Below are positions 6,732 to 8,566 of a stretch of DNA of 8,566 bases, one piece after another. The notes under the pieces were generated by a model. It saw nothing but the letters and a program-made list of their open reading frames with translations, made no database searches and was not told the DNA's origin. Position numbers and translations under genes: made by a program. The stretch spans positions 1 through 8,566 of the forward strand of contig JBHHZM010000132.1 of the NCBI GenBank assembly GCA_046758065.1, given 5' to 3'. The stretch's first letter is position 1. Each line of letters begins with the position of its first letter. This DNA comes from JBHHZM01 sp046758065 (GTDB lineage Bacteria > Pseudomonadota > Alphaproteobacteria > JAAXGF01).

Positions 6732-8218
6732 CAGAACCTCGGGATGTCGGGAAAGGGCATCCGCCCCTTGTGGACGTGCATGCGCCCGAGCTCGGCGCAG
6801 CGGTGCAGCGTCGGAAACACCTTGCCGGGGTTGAGCAGGCCGTCGGGGTCGAAAGCGCATTTGAGGCGCTGCTGCTGGTTCAGGTCGGCCTCTGAGAACA
6901 TCGTCCCCATCAGGTCGCGCTTCTCGACGCCGACGCCGTGCTCGCCGGTCAGCACGCCCCCGACCGCGACGCAGAGCTTGAGGATTTCAGAGCCGAATTC
7001 CTCGGTCTTTTCGAGTTCCCCGGGAACGTTGGCGTCGTAGAGGATGAGCGGGTGCAGGTTGCCGTCGCCGGCGTGGAACACGTTGGCGACGGCGAGGCCG
7101 TAGCGTTGCGACAGCTCGGAGATGCGCGCCAGCACTTCAGGCAGGCGGTTGCGCGGAATGGTGCCGTCCATGCAGTAGTAGTCGGGCGAGATGCGTCCGA
7201 CCGCCGGGAACGCCGCCTTGCGCCCGGCCCAGAAGCGCTCGCGCTCCTCTTCGCTGGTGCTGGCGCGCAGCGTGGTGGCACCGCAGGCCTCGGCGATTTC
7301 GCGCACCCGTTCGATCAGATGATCGACCTCGACCTCGGGGCCGTCGAGCTCGACGATCAGCAGCGCCTCGACGTCGACCGGATAGCCGGCGTGGCAGAAT
7401 TCCTCGGCGGCCACCACGGCGGCGCGGTCCATGATCTCCATGCCGCCGGGGATGATGCCGGCGGCGATCACCCGGCCGACGCAGTCGCCCGCCGCTGCGC
7501 TGCTGGGAAAGCCGACCAGCACCGCCCGCGCCGTCGCCGGCTTGCGCAGGATGCGGACGGTGACCTCGGTGATGACCCCGAGGAGCCCCTCGGAACCGGT
7601 GAGCACGCCGAGCAGATCGTAGCCCTCGGCGTCGAGGTGCCTGCCGCCGAGACGCACGACCTCGCCGTTCATCAGCACCACCTCGAGGCCGAGCAGGTTG
7701 TTGGTCGTGACCCCGTATTTGAGGCAGTGCACCCCGCCCGAGTTCTCGGCCACGTTGCCGCCGATGGTGCAGGCGATCTGGCTCGACGGGTCGGGCGCGT
7801 AATAGAAGCCGGCGTGCGCCACCGCCTCGCTGACGGCGAGATTGGTCACCCCCGGCTGGGCGACCACGCAGCGGTTGGCGAAGTCGATGTCGAGGACGCG
7901 GTTGAACCGGGCCATGCCGAGCGTCACCCCGTCGGCGAGCGGTAGCGCGCCGCCCGACAGCCCGGTACCGGCGCCGCGCGGCACCACCTTGACGCGGCGC
8001 TCGTGGCACAGCGCGAGCACGTCCGAGACCTGTCCGGTGGTCTCGGGCAGCACCACGACCATGGGACGCTGGCGATAGGCGGTGAGCCCGTCGCATTCAT
8101 AGGCGCGCAGCGCGTCGCCGTCGGCGATGACCGATGCGGCCGGCACAACCCGGCGCAGCGCGGCGACGATGTCGTCGCGCCGGGCAAGCACGTCGCGATC
8201 AGGCTGGGGCATTTGCAT
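6731..8218 (-). CDS. glcD: Glycolate oxidase (dehydrogenase) catalytic subunit GlcD, FAD-linked
   Basis: A 495-residue flavoprotein that oxidises glycolate to glyoxylate (often also D-lactate), feeding 2-phosphoglycolate salvage and glycolate use. The FAD_binding_4 domain (about 50-190) has VVLPETTGQVSDVL (55-68), the pyrophosphate loop PRGAGTGLSGGALP (80-93), the FAD-contacting stretch DPSSQIACTIGGNVAENSGG (143-162) and GVTTNNLLGLEVVL. The FAD-oxidase C-terminal domain (about 228-469) has HAGDGNLHP (382-390), LTGEHGVGVEK (423-433) and the closing FDPDGLLNPGKVFP (456-469). The length fits GlcD. D-lactate dehydrogenase or D-2-hydroxyglutarate dehydrogenase homologues share this fold, but the following glcE and glcF settle the assignment. 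The ATG at 8218 has GAGG about 9 bases upstream; a second ATG two codons later (8212) is possible. It is the first gene of the operon. Confidence 0.97.
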   Translation of the reverse strand: MQMPQPDRDVLARRDDIVAALRRVVPAASVIADGDALRAYECDGLTAYRQRPMVVVLPETTGQVSDVLALCHERRVKVVPRGAGTGLSGGALPLADGVTLGMARFNRVLDIDFANRCVVAQPGVTNLAVSEAVAHAGFYYAPDPSSQIACTIGGNVAENSGGVHCLKYGVTTNNLLGLEVVLMNGEVVRLGGRHLDAEGYDLLGVLTGSEGLLGVITEVTVRILRKPATARAVLVGFPSSAAAGDCVGRVIAAGIIPGGMEIMDRAAVVAAEEFCHAGYPVDVEALLIVELDGPEVEVDHLIERVREIAEACGATTLRASTSEEERERFWAGRKAAFPAVGRISPDYYCMDGTIPRNRLPEVLARISELSQRYGLAVANVFHAGDGNLHPLILYDANVPGELEKTEEFGSEILKLCVAVGGVLTGEHGVGVEKRDLMGTMFSEADLNQQQRLKCAFDPDGLLNPGKVFPTLHRCAELGRMHVHKGRMPFPDIPRF

Positions 8219-8261
8219 GCGCGGGTTCCTCGCACGGACGGGCCGGCGGCAGCCTTACGGA

Positions 8262-8293
8262 ATCATAGTGGGACAGGTCCGGACAGGCGTCAA
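8262..8293 (-). promoter_or_regulatory. Candidate glcDEF promoter with operator-like repeats in the spacer
   Basis: The minus strand has TTGACG (8293-8288, 5 of 6 to -35) and TATGAT (8267-8262, 5 of 6 to -10) separated by 20 bases, longer than the usual 16-18. The spacer holds a perfect 8-bp palindrome GTCCGGAC (8277-8284) and two direct copies of GGACAGG on the plus strand (8271-8277 and 8281-8287, period 10). A start near 8255 would give a leader of about 37 bases. Long spacers with dyads occur in MerR-type activated promoters; a GntR-type regulator such as GlcC is another possibility. No regulator gene is in view. Confidence 0.4.
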
Positions 8294-8395
8294 CGCCGCG
8301 TCCGCCCGGGGTGATGTATCAGATTTTGTGTCAGGTGTGGACGGCCCCTGCGTTGCAAGGATGTTTTGGCGTCTCGGCGCGGTGGTCGGGTGCAG

Positions 8396-8483
8396 TCATG
8401 TGTCCGGCCTGTGCCCGCTTTCGATCAGGCACAAGCCGTTCTCGACCAAGCGGCGTCAGTCGGGCATTCTTATGAATGTTCAT
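8396..8483 (-). pseudogene. N-terminal remnant of an IS481-family transposase, frameshifted
   Basis: From the ATG at 8483 the minus strand encodes MNIHKNARLTPLGRERLV, which I recognise as the conserved N-terminus of IS481-family transposases (compare MNTHKHARLTFLRRLEMV from memory of Bordetella IS481). The natural continuation is then found in another frame: after GTG at 8432-8430 and a single C at 8429, CTG onward reads LIESGHRPDT and meets TGA at 8398-8396. This suits loss of 2 bases from one codon. The reading frame of the ATG itself runs on as unrelated sequence to a stop at 8331. The helix-turn-helix remainder and DDE domain are missing, so it is inactive. GGGGG lies just before the ATG. 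Confidence 0.72.
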
Positions 8484-8544
8484 CCGGTCCCCCTTGGGCT
8501 CTGAAGCTTTCGACAACTCCAGCTTCCTCGGTCAGGACCGGATG
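8481..8544. repeat. 10-bp perfect inverted repeat in the IS leader
   Basis: CATCCGGTCC (8481-8490) and GGACCGGATG (8535-8544) are exact reverse complements, 44 bases apart. One arm includes the transposase start codon. A second, imperfect inverted pair interlocks with it (AGCTTTCGACAAC at 8505-8517, GTTGAAAGCT at 8553-8562). In RNA the first pair would hide the start codon and the ribosome-binding site, a way some insertion sequences limit read-through translation. Function is inferred only. Confidence 0.5.
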
Positions 8545-8566
8545 GACAACCTGTTGAAAGCTCACA
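8543..8566 (-). repeat. IS481-type terminal inverted repeat (left end)
   Basis: A 24-base tip with the TGTGA start and the CAACAGGTTGTCCA interior typical of IS481-like ends. Its partner repeat and any target-site duplication lie outside the window or are lost, so the exact length cannot be fixed. Confidence 0.55.

Larger units (their letters stand above)
8396..8566 (-). mobile_element. Left-end fragment of an IS481-family insertion sequence
   Basis: The last bases of the window, read on the minus strand, start TGTGAGCTTTCAACAGGTTG. This resembles the terminal inverted repeat and leader of IS481 as I remember it (TGTGAAGATTCAATAGGTTG). From the tip to the transposase ATG is 83 bases, and the segment just before the ATG (GGACCGGATGAAC) also matches the IS481 layout. 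The tip falls on the final base of the window, which suggests the window or its contig ends at a repeat boundary. The inner limit is where transposase similarity stops, near 8396. The element may continue to a TGTGTCAGG at 8327-8335, but I could not confirm a matching right end. Confidence 0.68.

Noticed and set aside
6732..6860. A 43-codon N-terminal extension of GlcE into glcD
   Set aside because: It is the shadow of the glcD 3' end; the TGATG overlap with a GAGG site and the GlcE homology start support 6731.
4731..7040. A 769-codon plus-strand open frame opposite glcF, the membrane-protein gene, glcE and glcD
   Set aside because: It crosses several real gene boundaries and has antisense-type composition. 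Long stop-free antisense frames are expected at this GC content.
6938..7945. A 335-codon plus-strand open frame opposite glcD
   Set aside because: Acidic/His-rich shadow translation; glcD on the other strand is unambiguous.
1..8566. CRISPR array, tRNA, rRNA, riboswitch or defence-system genes
   Set aside because: No regularly spaced repeats, no tRNA-like T-loop/acceptor arrangement, no rRNA-like segments and no nuclease or toxin-antitoxin motifs were seen. Every confidently coding stretch is assigned to metabolism, translation, the TPR protein, the unknown membrane protein or the IS remnant.

Overview
This is a very GC-rich window. Its coding strand shows strong G/C bias at third codon positions, and long spurious open frames lie opposite the real genes. 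The protein sequences, mainly AlaS and the GlcD/GlcE/GlcF set, read like an alphaproteobacterium. That placement is inferred from remembered family resemblance, not from a search. Every confidently called gene is on the minus strand, so transcription runs from right to left.

Right edge (about 8396-8566): what looks like the left end of an IS481-family insertion sequence. It has a terminal repeat starting TGTGA exactly at the window edge, a short leader, and the first codons of its transposase, which then shifts frame and stops. The 348 bases upstream of glcD (8219-8566) hold this remnant plus a candidate glc promoter around 8262-8293. I see nothing else convincing there.

Middle (3530-8218): a compact glycolate dehydrogenase operon, glcD - glcE - unknown two-helix membrane/coiled-coil protein - glcF. 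The junctions are a 1-base TGATG overlap, an 18-base gap and a 16-base gap. GlcD (FAD/catalytic), GlcE (FAD-binding) and GlcF (iron-sulfur) together oxidise glycolate to glyoxylate and pass electrons to the membrane respiratory chain. The inserted 215-aa protein is not part of the classical complex and is the least explained gene here.

Left-middle (2901-3529): an AT-richer 74-base gap contains a perfect tandem 12-bp repeat. A promoter-like TTGGCC-17-TATTAT follows, placed so that the transcript would start at the ATG (leaderless). It precedes a small exported TPR protein.

Left (119-2770): a complete alaS (alanyl-tRNA synthetase, 883 aa) with its own candidate promoter and a strong GC hairpin in its last codons. 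A possible convergent plus-strand gene ends at position 65.

Overall this is mostly conserved metabolic and housekeeping DNA. I do not see a defence system, CRISPR array, tRNA or rRNA. The points most worth following are the membrane protein inside glcDEF, the repeat-plus-leaderless promoter of the TPR gene, and the IS481-like remnant at the edge.
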